DNA of 64,000 nucleotides, taken from Calycina herbarum. Lineage: Eukaryota; Ascomycota; Leotiomycetes; Helotiales; Pezizellaceae. The stretch is taken from positions 186,001 to 250,000 of the forward strand of contig LLEY01000026.1 of the NCBI GenBank assembly GCA_001414485.1, written 5' to 3'. The position numbers were made by a program, and so were the translations under genes. The notes beneath the pieces were generated by a model, which did not search any database, was not told the DNA's origin, and was given only the letters and a program-made list of their open reading frames with translations. Shown here one piece after another: positions 45,547 to 55,984 of this stretch (positions are counted from its first letter, which is position 1; each line of letters begins with the position of its first letter).

Positions 45547-46920
45547 TCACTCGGTTTTTTTGATTTCCTCCACCGCACCACCTTTCAGTTCAGTCATTCT
45601 GGTGTTGTTCTTTTCGATGTCTGATGCAAACAAAGCAGCTCCGACTAAGCAGTGTTAGTATCATGAAAGGGCAGTAAGGTGAGTGGGATGTTTCTTACCT
45701 GTGTTTGTAAAAGTGAACAAAATCGATGCAAATGGAATAAGCTCAAGTAAAGTTGCTACAGTGCCGAATCTACAGATATGTTAGCGATATTCAGCTCGAA
45801 AATTTCATACCCCTGTCCTCAAAGATTTCAGGGAGCAGAGAGTATCATTCTCCACCAACGGTAAAGTGTGAGGCTGAAATGATAATCTCCATGTTTCTGC
45901 AAAGTGTAACACAAGGCTGCTGACCCGATAAGGGTGTGATGAGCTGATGTATGGTTATTTTGACTTACGCTGTATACGCAGCCGTGTTCTCCTTCAACCA
46001 CGCTTCTCTTTCGGAGTTTGACCACTTCTTGAGTTGAAAGTACTGTTCTCTGGAGTTAGCAATAATCTCTCTTCCATTCCATGTTCAAGACTCACGCGGG
46101 TGTGAACTGAATTTCCTCTTGAGCGGCCCTGGAGAAGGACAAAGATGACGGTACCAACAACAGGGATGAAGTTCAGAGGGAGATACATGAGATATCTGAT
46201 GAAAGCCTTCGGGGTGTATTTTTCAAATGGCGATTTGACCAGCTTTCCCAACTTGGCGATTGGATCGTTGAAATTTCCGGACTTCAATTGTCTACCCTCG
46301 GCCAAAATCCCTGTTTCATTTCGGGCGACCAAGACACCATCAAAGGTATCAACCAAAGCATCTTGGAGAAGGAAAGTTCGCGATAGGATGTTGATGATCG
46401 TGGAACTCTCACTCAATGTGAGGAGGATGGTCGTGAACGCCGCAAGGGGGCCGTTGACGAAGACCAGGACTGCGAGCTGAGGGAGGTATGCGAACACGAA
46501 CATGAATGCAACGACTGCCACCGACAGCGACATCGTGGGGACGAGTTTCTGGAGGAGGGGCTTCCATAGCGACTTGTGGGATATGAAGTAGAAGATTCCC
46601 TATTTGTATGTTGTTAGTATTTGTTTCGTTGTTCCTCTTCCCGGTCTTTTCAGCCTCTCCCTGTTTGTTTGAAAGAACGGGAAAGGAGAGGAGATTGGGG
46701 AGGGTTACTTTGATGGGATACAAGTAAGCTCCTGATTTGGCTGCTGAACTTGCGAGATCTCGGGCTTTATTGAAATCTTCGATCCTGTTTTTGAGTCAGT
46801 GAGAGCTCTGTATATTACCTGGAGGGCATCCATGATCCATGATCCATGATTGCGCCGCGGGGTAGGTACTCACGCGACTTCCTTGGCCTTGTTCTTTGCG
46901 TTTTCTACTGTGCCTGCCAT
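45547..46920 (-). CDS. EI24/RRT8-like multi-pass membrane protein
   Basis: Six exons in minus order (46920-46874, 46784-46709, 46599-46096, 46042-45969, 45769-45699, 45644-45547) join in phase to give 289 residues. GIFYFISHKSLWKPLL leads into a membrane segment (VAVVAFMFVFAYLPQLAVLV) and a second hydrophobic stretch. YLPLNFIPVVGTVIFVLL and FGTVATLLELIPFASILF resemble the paired helices of the EI24 family, which in yeast includes the outer spore wall protein Rrt8. A charged helix lies between them and the tail is Lys/Glu-rich. Likely in ER, lipid-droplet or prospore-type membranes; substrate unknown. The 74- and 71-base exons are confirmed by phase and by continuity of the hydrophobic pattern. 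Confidence 0.82.
46828..46852. repeat. ATCCATG microsatellite in intron 1 of the EI24/RRT8-like gene
   Basis: Three heptamer units in a row, with part of a fourth, inside the first intron. Confidence 0.6.
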
Positions 46921-48091
46921 CTTGCTTTGGTTTTCGTACTTGCTTGATCTTTGGATTTGGCGTGTTGTTGAGTATCGATTATTGACCGTCACTTTTGTTG
47001 CTTGCTAAAGGTGTTGATGGATGCTGTTTGTTTTGTACTATTTTGTCAGTGACGAAATGGACTAAATTTTCCCCTTCCTGCCTCGTGAAAATGATGTCAT
47101 TGTGGCTGGGTTGTGGCGTTTTCCGCCGCTCCTGTTTTCGGACCGAGCGGCTCAAAAAGTCCGGGGATTATATCCTGGTGATCACGAAGCGAAGCCCCTT
47201 TTGAGTTCTTTGAGAGCTTGGCGGGTAGTTTCAGTGGACTGAGGAAGTATAAAATATCCAAAGTATCCCGTTTCTTCCACCGGTGTCGAGTTTGGGTTTA
47301 TTTTTCTAGTAGAAAAGTTATAAGTAGCTCCGGATCTCGGGAGGAGTGAATCGAGACGTCTCTCTCGACTCTTTTATTAAATCTTGGAGGTGCAAAATCT
47401 TTGCGTCACGAGGCTTTGCATCTGGCAAAGAAGAATCGAATAATATTCGAATTTAGTCGTCAGATAAAAATCAAAGCTCATGGTTTATGTGGATGTCTAA
47501 TGGTTTCTCTTGGCGATAGACCTAAAATGTCAAACCAATCATTTGACAAAATGCCACTTTTCGTGTCTTGTAGGTTATTCTTACTGACTGTGAGTTTGGT
47601 AAGTGAGAGCCTATGTTCCCGGAATATGTGTAATCCTTACTTTCCAACATTTGTGGTAAAATACGATCTCGAGTTCTCAATTAAACTATATTTACTGGAA
47701 CAACCTCTTGGATTATTCCAGAGTCGTTTATGTGAGATAAGATATTGTCCTATCTAGATTCATACAAACGAAGATACTAAGCTGTGAGCTAAGGAAGCGA
47801 TCCCTAAAGCGAAGCCCCCTTTTATGGATCGAAATATAGGTGGAATATGAGGTTTAAGACACTGGCAGCCGCGAATTGTTCAAAACTTCTGTCGGAATAT
47901 GCTTTCAGGCTTCAAGCTTGGGGTGCCTTTGCGATTTCCCTTCCACGTTTCGAGGAAACGTTTGAGCAAGTCAGTTTACGTTTATATTCAGTAACATTGC
48001 AGGTGAATGGCATAAATACTGTCATGGTGTCTATAAGATAAGTAAACTAACCCAATAACTCCACTTAGAAGTAACAACCTAAGAAATCCCT
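46921..48091. other. intergenic region
   Basis: AAGCGAAGCCCC followed by TTTT occurs at about 47188 and, with one extra C, at about 47808. A 118-codon + frame (47401-47757) lacks an ATG start and any domain. Confidence 0.4.
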
Positions 48092-48706
48092 CTATGCTGC
48101 ATCCATTTTATCTGTGCCTGAAAAGCTATATCGCAAACATCCAGCATCTCTGTAACCACTAACTCCTCTATTGTAACCTATGCCACACATATTAGTGAAA
48201 GGAAATCAAACAGTATTTCTCATTTCTTAAAACTTACAGTGCGAATAGTCTTCTTTTAGCAGCAACTCGCAATTTGTACCGAGGGCATGCTGATCCCTGA
48301 GTGGTTTATGCACACTTTGTTCTGTTGCCGAAGTCTTGCATCCAGCGATCCAGGTTACAGTATAGTGGCAAGGCTTCCAGAGGGTACCAAACGAAGGTTG
48401 GGTGAGATTGCACTTCAGGGCGGGAGATGAAGAGGTCATCTTTTGTCCCTCCTAGTCTTTACAGAATGTTCGGGCATAGCCGGCCTGTTTATTACCTTCA
48501 ATATCTTCTTTGTTTGCGAAGTCGCTAGCTTTGTAGCATGTCTGGCCAGAAAGCCCTGGATCAGGTATTTTTGGGGCTACTCGAGCTGGAGCTGGAGCTT
48601 GAGATAACGCTGGAATAGACCATTGGGCAAGCCCGCATAGGTGGTAACGACCAGCAAGTGTTGTCACCTTGAATACGTCTTCTTTTTGATCTTTAACACC
48701 TACAAT
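48092..48706 (-). pseudogene. secreted Cys-rich protein with an in-frame stop (chitinase C-terminal-like module)
   Basis: Coding sequence from a likely acceptor at 48706 to 48238, then an intron and a last exon 48177-48092 that joins in phase as SHCYNRGVSGYRDAGCLRYS. Cys-containing segments include YHLCGLAQWS, GQTCYKASDF, ARTFCKD, WIAGCKT and GTNCELLLKED. The C-x-NxG-GxxxxGCLRY ending is like the C-terminal module seen in killer-toxin-like GH18 chitinases and related secreted proteins. A TAG at 48452-48454 breaks the frame right after FCKD, while coding character continues in the same frame on both sides. No signal peptide or upstream exon could be placed, so the 5' part may be lost. Confidence 0.45.
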
Positions 48707-48978
48707 CTTGTAAGCATTATAACAAAATAAAAGTTCAAAATTGTTACAGTCTTTTCAGCCAATAAGGCTGTCGTATATGGACTCGCAAGATTTCATACAT
48801 CCGCTGTTGTCCGAAGCATTGCAAAGTTATTTTGATACTAGATGCTGTTGGAACCGTGAGTGTTTTCTTTTATGGTTGTTTCCATTATACAGTTTTCTCA
48901 CGCATATTCGGGTTATAATATATATATATCATGGTTTGATTGTTTGATATTTGAAAGAATTCGCTAATTCCATAATAG

Positions 48979-49130
48979 GGGAAGACGAAGATAATAGTAT
49001 TGGAGCACCAGCATACGGATGGGGTAACAGTTTGAGCCTGGATGCAGAACTATCGATGAGAAACGCTGATAACTACGCAATGTTTGTACTAGCAATACAG
49101 ATGTTCGATTTGGGGTACTACCTTAACTAG
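48979..49130 (+). pseudogene. C-terminal fragment of an Asp-zincin (M35-like) metalloprotease
   Basis: After an acceptor at 48977-48978 the frame reads APAYGWGNSLSLD and then MRNADNYAMFVLAIQ before a stop. Asp-zincin proteases have a zinc-liganding D-x-x-YG and an NADxYA block in this order. The HExxH helix that should precede it is missing; the upstream frame from 48777 (MDSQDFIHPLLSEA) splices in phase but does not contain it. I read it as a truncated relic, possibly separated from its front half by rearrangement with the Cys-rich relic on its left. Confidence 0.4.
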
Positions 49131-49370
49131 ACAGTAGCCACAATCAATCTTGGTATACTAATTAGAACTGACGCTTGTAAGCCAGTAAGTGCAAATGCAT
49201 TTGTTTGGAGCTAAAGATCATTGGGAATTGACTCTATAGGCAATGGATCTTAGGCAGAGGATGGAAAACAGAATTTTTCAGAGTTTGTAGCATGAATTTC
49301 AGTGTCTATTTCTTTCTCCAGGGCTATTTTAAGATGAGCTATAATTGAAACAACGTCTTATCAACTATCT

Positions 49371-50755
49371 TTAAACTCCATCTCCAAAGACTCTCTCAAA
49401 AGCCTCGGAATTAACTAATGCTCTCAAAGTAATGCCAGCAGCTGTGAGGGCCTCTCTAACAGCTCCAGGGGCCTTCCATTGCATCCGTAAGCTTCTTGGA
49501 AGAGTTCGTCTACGAGACTCCAGACTCATTTTGTTCTTTACGGGGTCACCGAGAACAATAAGATTTAGAGATGGTGTATATTCCATCTTGTTACTTACAA
49601 GTTCCTCTAACCACTGGAGCTGCCGCGATATTCTGGAGGGCTTGCTTTCGAGATCGTTGCTTTGTGTGTTCGGTTCTTCGAAAATCATTTGGGTCTCCTC
49701 AATTAGTAACTAGAATTTACGCATTTAGTAATGCACATCAGCCTATAGATGGCAAAGTTACTTACAGTTAGCTCCTCAAGGTTTGGTGGAAGCAGCATAT
49801 ACAAGCCGGCTCTCGATGGCGCCACTCCATCCACATGAGGTGGGAAAAAGCACTTTGAAGGGCATTGAAGAATGCGTAAGTTATTCTTCATGCTTAAATC
49901 CATTCTTGTACCATCATGAGTTCTTCCCGGCCAGTTGTACAGACACCGGCATAGGAGTAATTGCAATTGTTCAAGCGAATTTTGTAAAGGAACTAACGCA
50001 TGCGATATTCGAAGGGGCGAGAGCAAGGGTTCCAGTTGAGTGCAATGATAATCGGGGTTATACTTTCTTGTGCCAAAAAGTGGACCACGAAATGAAGTGA
50101 TTTTGGGATGGGATTTGAAAATTGCGCAAAGTGTCTCTAGGGGTATGTGGTAATGCCCTCCACCTAAATCTAATATTCGTAAAGATGAATGCTGTATGGT
50201 AGCATCTACTTCGTCGAAAGTCCTAAGCACTTGAGAACCAATCGTCAATTTCTCTAGGCGCGGAAGACTCAAATATTTGTTCACAGTCTTCATTGTAAGT
50301 TGTTTGTCAAACAAAGTGACAGTTTTCAACTTTTCTATTAGGTTGACTTTGAGGAACCGTGGCTAGAATTCCATCTTTGTATATAGTGTTTGAATCACTA
50401 GTGTTCTCAAATTTGGTAAAGTTGCGAGCAACTGGTTCGCTATTTCAACAGCACTGTCCTGGTCAACAGTATCTTCCCACCAGAGCTCCACCTCCGCTAC
50501 CAATGGTGCAATTTCCGGATTCTCTTTCAAGCTCCGTAGTAATAGCGAGCATCGAAACGCGTTACCTGAATTTGGGAAAGAAATAGTAATCTTTGTCTGA
50601 TAGATAATGGGACGTATTAAATCCGAGAAGAATCGAGATAACGTCGAAAGTTCGCATCCAAACCACGTCCCCATGCGTGGATGATGCGCATGTGTTCCCA
50701 CGAGCTGGGTAAATATCTTAGTCAAGACCTCATTGGGGAGGTCCTGTAAATCCAT
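49371..50755 (-). pseudogene. F-box protein with one in-frame stop
   Basis: Two coding stretches, 50755-49766 and 49697-49371, are joined by a 68-base intron (gtaagt...attgag). The start MDLQDLPNEVLTKIFTQL is a typical F-box, the part that binds Skp1 in SCF ubiquitin ligases. Leu-rich segments follow (LPNLRTLVIQ, LPRLEKLTIG, SLRILDLGGG, LPPNLEELT), fitting an LRR-like substrate domain, about 438 residues in all. A TAG at 50363-50365 lies between KMEF and PRFLKVN with the frame open on both sides. A 36-base intron ending at this TAG would rescue it but is unusually short. The gene may therefore be recently inactivated, or intact if that intron is used. Confidence 0.65.
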
Positions 50756-51043
50756 CGTGTTGATAGGTTTGCTATGGCAGGTTAGAAGTAATTCTAACAT
50801 AATTGGACTCGCTTACCTGTCACTGTTAGAGTTCAGTAGTGTCTTTGAATTGATAACGGGATAAAACATTGACAGAAAGATGGAGTAATACCACTCACCA
50901 ACATATGACCAACAGTCAGCGGAAATATTAGGGGGCGGGGTTCCAAGTAAATATGGGGCTTGGGGCTTGCTAGTGGCTGTCATGTGATTTATGCAGCTTA
51001 CTTTCGAATAATTGGTTTCCTATTTTTCACCAACACTCCAACA
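50756..51043. promoter_or_regulatory. divergent promoter between F-box gene and 2H phosphoesterase gene
   Basis: 288 bases separate the two start codons. A gtaagc-like donor at about 50817 on the minus strand could start a leader intron of the F-box gene, ending before its ATG. Confidence 0.4.
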
Positions 51044-51975
51044 ATGTTTGAAGATTTCATCAAGAGTGCAAATGATGACCCCCGAGTCATCCAACGCCTT
51101 TGTGATAATCAACGCATGAAGAGGAACGAAGATCTGAAGAAGCGCATGCTGAGTGATGACTTCAAAGGCGTGAGGACAGATCAGTACTTAATCAACTATG
51201 TCAATAACCCAAAATACGTAGACCCAAGGAACAACCTATGTATTTGGGCAAGACCTACAAAAGCCGTGATGGGCGTAATTGCTGAGATCCAGAAAGAACT
51301 GCTCACCTTGGCTCCTGGTACGACCCTTTCCCACACGATTTTTCTTTTGTCACTCTTCTGAATCATATCTGTTGTCTAGGTATATGGACTACGCCACTCC
51401 AGTCTTTGCATATGACTGTCCTCGAGATCGTACATACGGCAACAACCGAAGAGGTAGCTTCATCTGCGAAGAAACTTCAGCCATGTCTGAAAGAAATAGT
51501 CAATTATACTCTTACCCATCGAACACGGCTCGTCAAACCAAAACTGAGCTTTGACGATTTCGCTATCGCTCTCTCGTTCCTTCCCGCAGCGGGTGAGGAT
51601 AGGAGCCACCCCGACGAGGATAAATACACATACCTCCATCTTCGCACAGATTTCTCGAATTTGTGTTCCCAGAATGGGGTTGAAGTCGCTGCACGCTATT
51701 CGACAACTTCAAGCCATATGACTGTGGCACGTTTTGTCAAAACAGAAGAGCATCGTGAGAGGAAAGCAATGGAGTTATGGATAGAAAAACTAGAGTCGCT
51801 GAATGCCTGGCTTGAGGATCAGTACTTCTCGAAGGAGAACACATCGCAAGACAAGGGTAGGAAAGACCGCACTGGGCTTGAATGGTACGTTGGGGCCGAA
51901 AGAGGGCTCGAAATACGATCACGGGACTTATGGTACGGAGGAGGCATTTCAATTGAAGTTGGAGATCACTTTTGA
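51044..51975 (+). CDS. 2H phosphoesterase-like protein (LigT/RNA-ligase-like fold)
   Basis: Exons 51044-51317 and 51380-51975 join in phase (reading LAPGIWTTPLQ) to give 289 residues. Two HxT motifs stand about 125 residues apart: SLHMTVLEIV and SSHMTVARFV. This pairing is the hallmark of the 2H superfamily, whose members open 2',3'-cyclic phosphates or transfer RNA ends. The N-terminal 60 residues are charged and helical (RVIQRLCDNQRMKRNEDLKK). No signal peptide, so probably cytosolic. The start at 51044 is the first good ATG; an in-frame upstream start would add a hydrophobic leader. Substrate unknown. Confidence 0.78.
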
Positions 51976-53039
51976 TGTACATGAACTTTATTCTCGAAAA
52001 CGTATCGCGGGGGGCGAGCGAGTGTCGATGAAATTATTTTTTTGCTGTCTCAACTGACGTTTATTGTACGCTTTCTCTCCGATCCCTTTTGATCTTGGTG
52101 TATGTAATGTAATACATTTGGGCAGGAAGAGATTCCTCACTCACCACAACGTGCTCCCCTGCTGGTTGATTATTCAAAAGCGGAATCCTTTCTAACAACC
52201 ACCAATGTCGTAACTGGAGTAACGATGAATGGAGGCGGATCACAAAACCCGTTTCCGGTTAATTGAAACACAAACTTGATCGATGCATAATTTTTCCTCG
52301 GGTATAAAAATGTGTATATATGGAAGGGAAACGAGGGGGGGGGATTATACTCTGGGACATGGTCAACGCGCCTTCTTCTCGAGGTAAGAGGGAAGGGAAG
52401 GAGCGACCTAGACTCCACTGGTCAAGTTGACTTGACCTTGTCAGGGAAGGAACGGCCGACCACTACCTCTACCCCCCAACAGCCTAGACCAAACTCTCCG
52501 AGGGCCACTGCCGTGGGGGCTGTTTTCGCTGCGCTCTATTCTACATTCCAACCCCCCCCCCTAACCTCGTGTAAAATGACAACCCCCAAACACTTCCGAC
52601 TCCCCAGCTATTTTAAACAAAAAACAGCTCTTCTACCTCTTATCCCACTCCTCTTAGCACCACTTCAGTGTCGTGGTCTGTTGACCCAACATATTTCTCC
52701 AGTACCATGGTGGTTCGTCTGGCCAAGCCGCCATGGTATGGAGGACGAGTTTCGATTTCAAGTCGGCAATCGCTTTCAATGATGCATGTGGACTTTCTAC
52801 AGAGCCGTTGGGCACATTGACCCTAAGTAGCCAATAACACCACATCCCTCACATCCCTTCCCTGGCTTGCTCCTGTCAATATTTGGGGGACAAAGGCCTA
52901 CGAACGTTATGCTAAAGTTCTAGTCCGAGTACAATGATATATCCTTCCACTGCCCTTCCCTGTATCTGCTTTCGCTTCTCGTTCAGCTCCATTTTGTCGA
53001 GGTCCTGAAATAATTTTAGTTCTTGTTAGCCAAAGTTAC
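51976..53039. other. intergenic region, no gene seen
   Basis: G-run 52335-52343 and C-run 52552-52561. The 156-codon + frame at 52312 lacks an ATG at its start and any domain. Confidence 0.4.
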
Positions 53040-54076
53040 TTAGCTCCACCATCCCGTCGCCTCGCCAGGCATGGAGAACTTATAACCATCCTCATTAATC
53101 TTCCCATCCCAAAGTACAAAAAGAAAATGCACAATATCCAACACCACCTCTCGAATACACAACATCCCACCCCTGGTCTGACAAGGATCCCTCCAAGTGC
53201 AGCCCATCAACTCAACAGCAACTCTCTTCACTAAGCCATGATCTACCCTCACATCCTTTTCCAAAATCCAATCTCTCAAAACCCTCACCGAATCTGCTTT
53301 CATCCAACCAACAGTATGAAATAAAACCCTCTCAACGATCCTATCCCTTGCTTCTTTCATTTTCACTTCCTCTACATCCTTCAAGTAATAAGAATCAAGA
53401 TATTCCAAGAGAAAGTGCAATGTCCCTACTTTCTGATACGCACTAGCCGGAATAATCATCGACTCAAAAAAATCCTCTCCAAACATGAAATCTTTTGATT
53501 CCAGAAAGTCGAAAATAAGCCTAATAACGTCATCGTGACCAAACATCGCGGCGTAATGTAGAGACTTGTAAGGAAGGTCACCTAGAATAATAGTATCTAT
53601 GTCGCCTCTATCCATCTTTTCCAAAAGTTTTCCTACCACTACTTCATCTCCGACTATTGACGCATACCGTAAAACTATATTGATATCCGGACCAGGAGTA
53701 AGAGTGGGAGAGGTTTCCATGTTCTTGAGAATAGATGGGATTGTTTCAATCCGTTCTTGTGGAGTTAATCCAACGGGGTTTGCGGAGCTGTTCGAGGCGT
53801 CCATGAAGACGTATGTTCCCTGACCACTATCAATGCGTTTGAGAAATTTGGCGATGTAGTTCTCGTGATCTGGATGGCGAGAATTAGCCTTTAGTCTAAT
53901 AGCTTTGAAGATTGGATTTACAAACCAGTTTCCTTCTCCGCCTCTTCGTCACTGCCTAGAACCCCTGGGACTTCTTCAGACATGGCATACTGACTTGTAC
54001 TTGTCCACCAGCCATGAATGGAGGATTGGGGGGCTGTTTCCTGTGCTCCGGCGAGACTTGGTGCGAAAGGACTCAT
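53040..54076 (-). CDS. ankyrin-repeat-like protein of unknown function
   Basis: Exons 54076-53926 and 53869-53040 join in phase (ETDHENYIAKFLKRIDSGQG) for 326 residues. KSLHYAAMFGHDDVIRLIFD is a good ankyrin repeat core (residues about 150-170), and the preceding NIVLRYASIVGDEVVVGKLL fits a diverged repeat. The rest is helical, with a Cys pair (CTWRDPCQTRGGMLC) near the C-terminus. The donor is gtttgt, less common, but phase and coding continuity support it. The N-terminal 60 residues are acidic and disordered. A scaffold role is likely; no partner can be named. Confidence 0.75.
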
Positions 54077-55984
54077 GATGAGGCCCGGCTTGATGATAGA
54101 GTGCACAGAAGGTTTAATTCAGCATCAATCTGAAGAATGTACAAAACTCTGGAACAAGTCCACATCGTTCTTCTTTATATTCTCATAAACCGCGCCGCAA
54201 AATGAAACAAGATGGATGAATGAGGCTGAAGGATTCGAGGTTGATATTATGTCAGATACCCGATAGTTACACAAAACCGAAAATGGAGTCTCTTTACAGT
54301 ACAAATGGAGTATGCCACGGCATGTAGAGAAAATTACTTTACGTAGATATATAGTAGAAACAGAACTCCCCTTACTCGAATCCTCGCTGACATTCCCTCG
54401 GGATAGTACCCACATCATTTTTACGCTCACGTTGTCGTCGCTTACAATCGACTACCGAGTGAACGGAAAATGAAGAAAAAGGAAGGATAGCAAACGGTTA
54501 GGTGTTTACGGAATCTCGTTGCAAACTAAGCGAGAAGAGAAAGAAGTATTTCGCCACTCCTGCTTACTTTCTTTCGGCGGAGGATCTAAAAGCCCTCAGA
54601 CCCGACCCTTGAATTCCTCTGACTGACTTGAAATGCTATATACAAACCCAATTATGAGGGGAAAAACGAAAAGTTGCAGTGATAAAGTCTGAACTGAAAT
54701 CCACATTCAATATTCCCAGCCTCTTCTCACCACTCACGGACAACTTAACTATAACAGAGCAATCAAGCTAAATCGCATGCCGTGGTTCGAGGCATTTTGG
54801 GAAAAGGAGGGTTGTATATCGTCTCTGTGAGAGGAAGTGTCAATAGTTGTACGCCTCGCTTTTGGTTTTAGGAAATAGTTCTACTAATCTGTAACACATT
54901 TCCTCTGCCACTTTCCTTCTTCCATGATGATTTCTTGGCATTTCGAAGTCACATCGTCACCTACTGAACTTTTTGAATTAAATCTATGAATTTGAGGATA
55001 AATTGTGTCGATAACATACTACCCCGATGATGATTGGATTTCCGCATTTCCATCTATGTAGCGAAGGCTGCAACGAGAATACCGGATATAGCGATAATAT
55101 CGTTGGTTTCTATGCCATAAACATATCAGTTAAACACACAAGTAAAGAAAGGTGGAAGTTAGAAGACTTACGCATTTTGTGATTTTCAGTACATATTTAG
55201 TATTTGGTTTTCGGACAAGAAGTTGGTGTAGATGGCCCCCTTGAATAGTGTTTTAGGAACCTTTCATTCTCCCGCCAAAATTCTATATCATGGGCGGAAA
55301 GCATCATGCGAACCATACTGTAATTGTCCGCTCAATTGGAGAGAGGAGAGTGTGCGCACTTTAGTCGAATTGATCCACCAGATCTTGTCAAATAGCTGGT
55401 ATAGCGCTTTTTAGTAAGTAGTTGAGTGTCCATATTTTGAGTGTAGATCAAGCGTTTTTGGATGACGGCAGTCATGTCAGTTACTGGGAGGAGTTCAAGT
55501 GGGAAGTTTAAAAGTGTTGCGAGCCCTCGCTACTTACTCTTTCCGATCAAAAGTGCAACCCAGCCCCACCAAGCCTTGGAAAGCACCTTATAGGGGCACA
55601 AGTCTGTAACGACTTCCCCATGTACCAAGCAAATTTGAAAAGACACATTAGAAGAGAGGGAGATGTTGGTTTACAATTACTGGAACATTGTAAAGCAGGA
55701 AAACAGCACAGCAACCCCCAAGGGAAGAAACCACAGAAGCAAAATTGTGAAGGGAAAAAGGAAGATTCTATACCCAAAAGAACAAAGTCTAGTAACACTA
55801 TCAAATTACTAACATCCGCTACCACGCCCCATCTCATGTGCATTGTGTCATAGTATACATTGGTATGATCTTTTTCGAAAGTCCGCCCTTGTTTAAAAAC
55901 ACATCCCAGTCCCAAAGTGACCCCTAAATATCCCAACAATAAACAAATGAAAAAAGAGTATTTTTTTTAATCACGCCCTGCCTT
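54077..55984. other. 1.9-kb intergenic region with a candidate micro-ORF
   Basis: Open frames here start at non-ATG codons and lack domains. The only item worth noting is the spliced micro-ORF listed next. The right end is the 3' flank of the mannosyltransferase gene. Confidence 0.4.
55054..55175 (-). CDS. candidate spliced 19-residue membrane micro-ORF
   Basis: ATG plus one base (55175-55172), a 62-base intron with gtaagt donor, a TAACTGAT branch-like site and a catag acceptor, then 55109-55054 coding a single hydrophobic stretch TNDIIAISGILVAAFAT followed by a stop. The splice signals are ideal, but such a short product needs transcript support. It could also be part of a non-coding RNA. 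Confidence 0.2.

Noticed and set aside
47187..47825. Repeat AAGCGAAGCCCC as terminal repeat of an element
   Set aside because: Both copies are in the same orientation, short, and have no matching flanks or target duplication.
55547..55939. 130-codon hydrophobic Cys-rich minus frame
   Set aside because: Begins at TTG, no good ATG, and sits in the expected 3' flank of the PMT gene.
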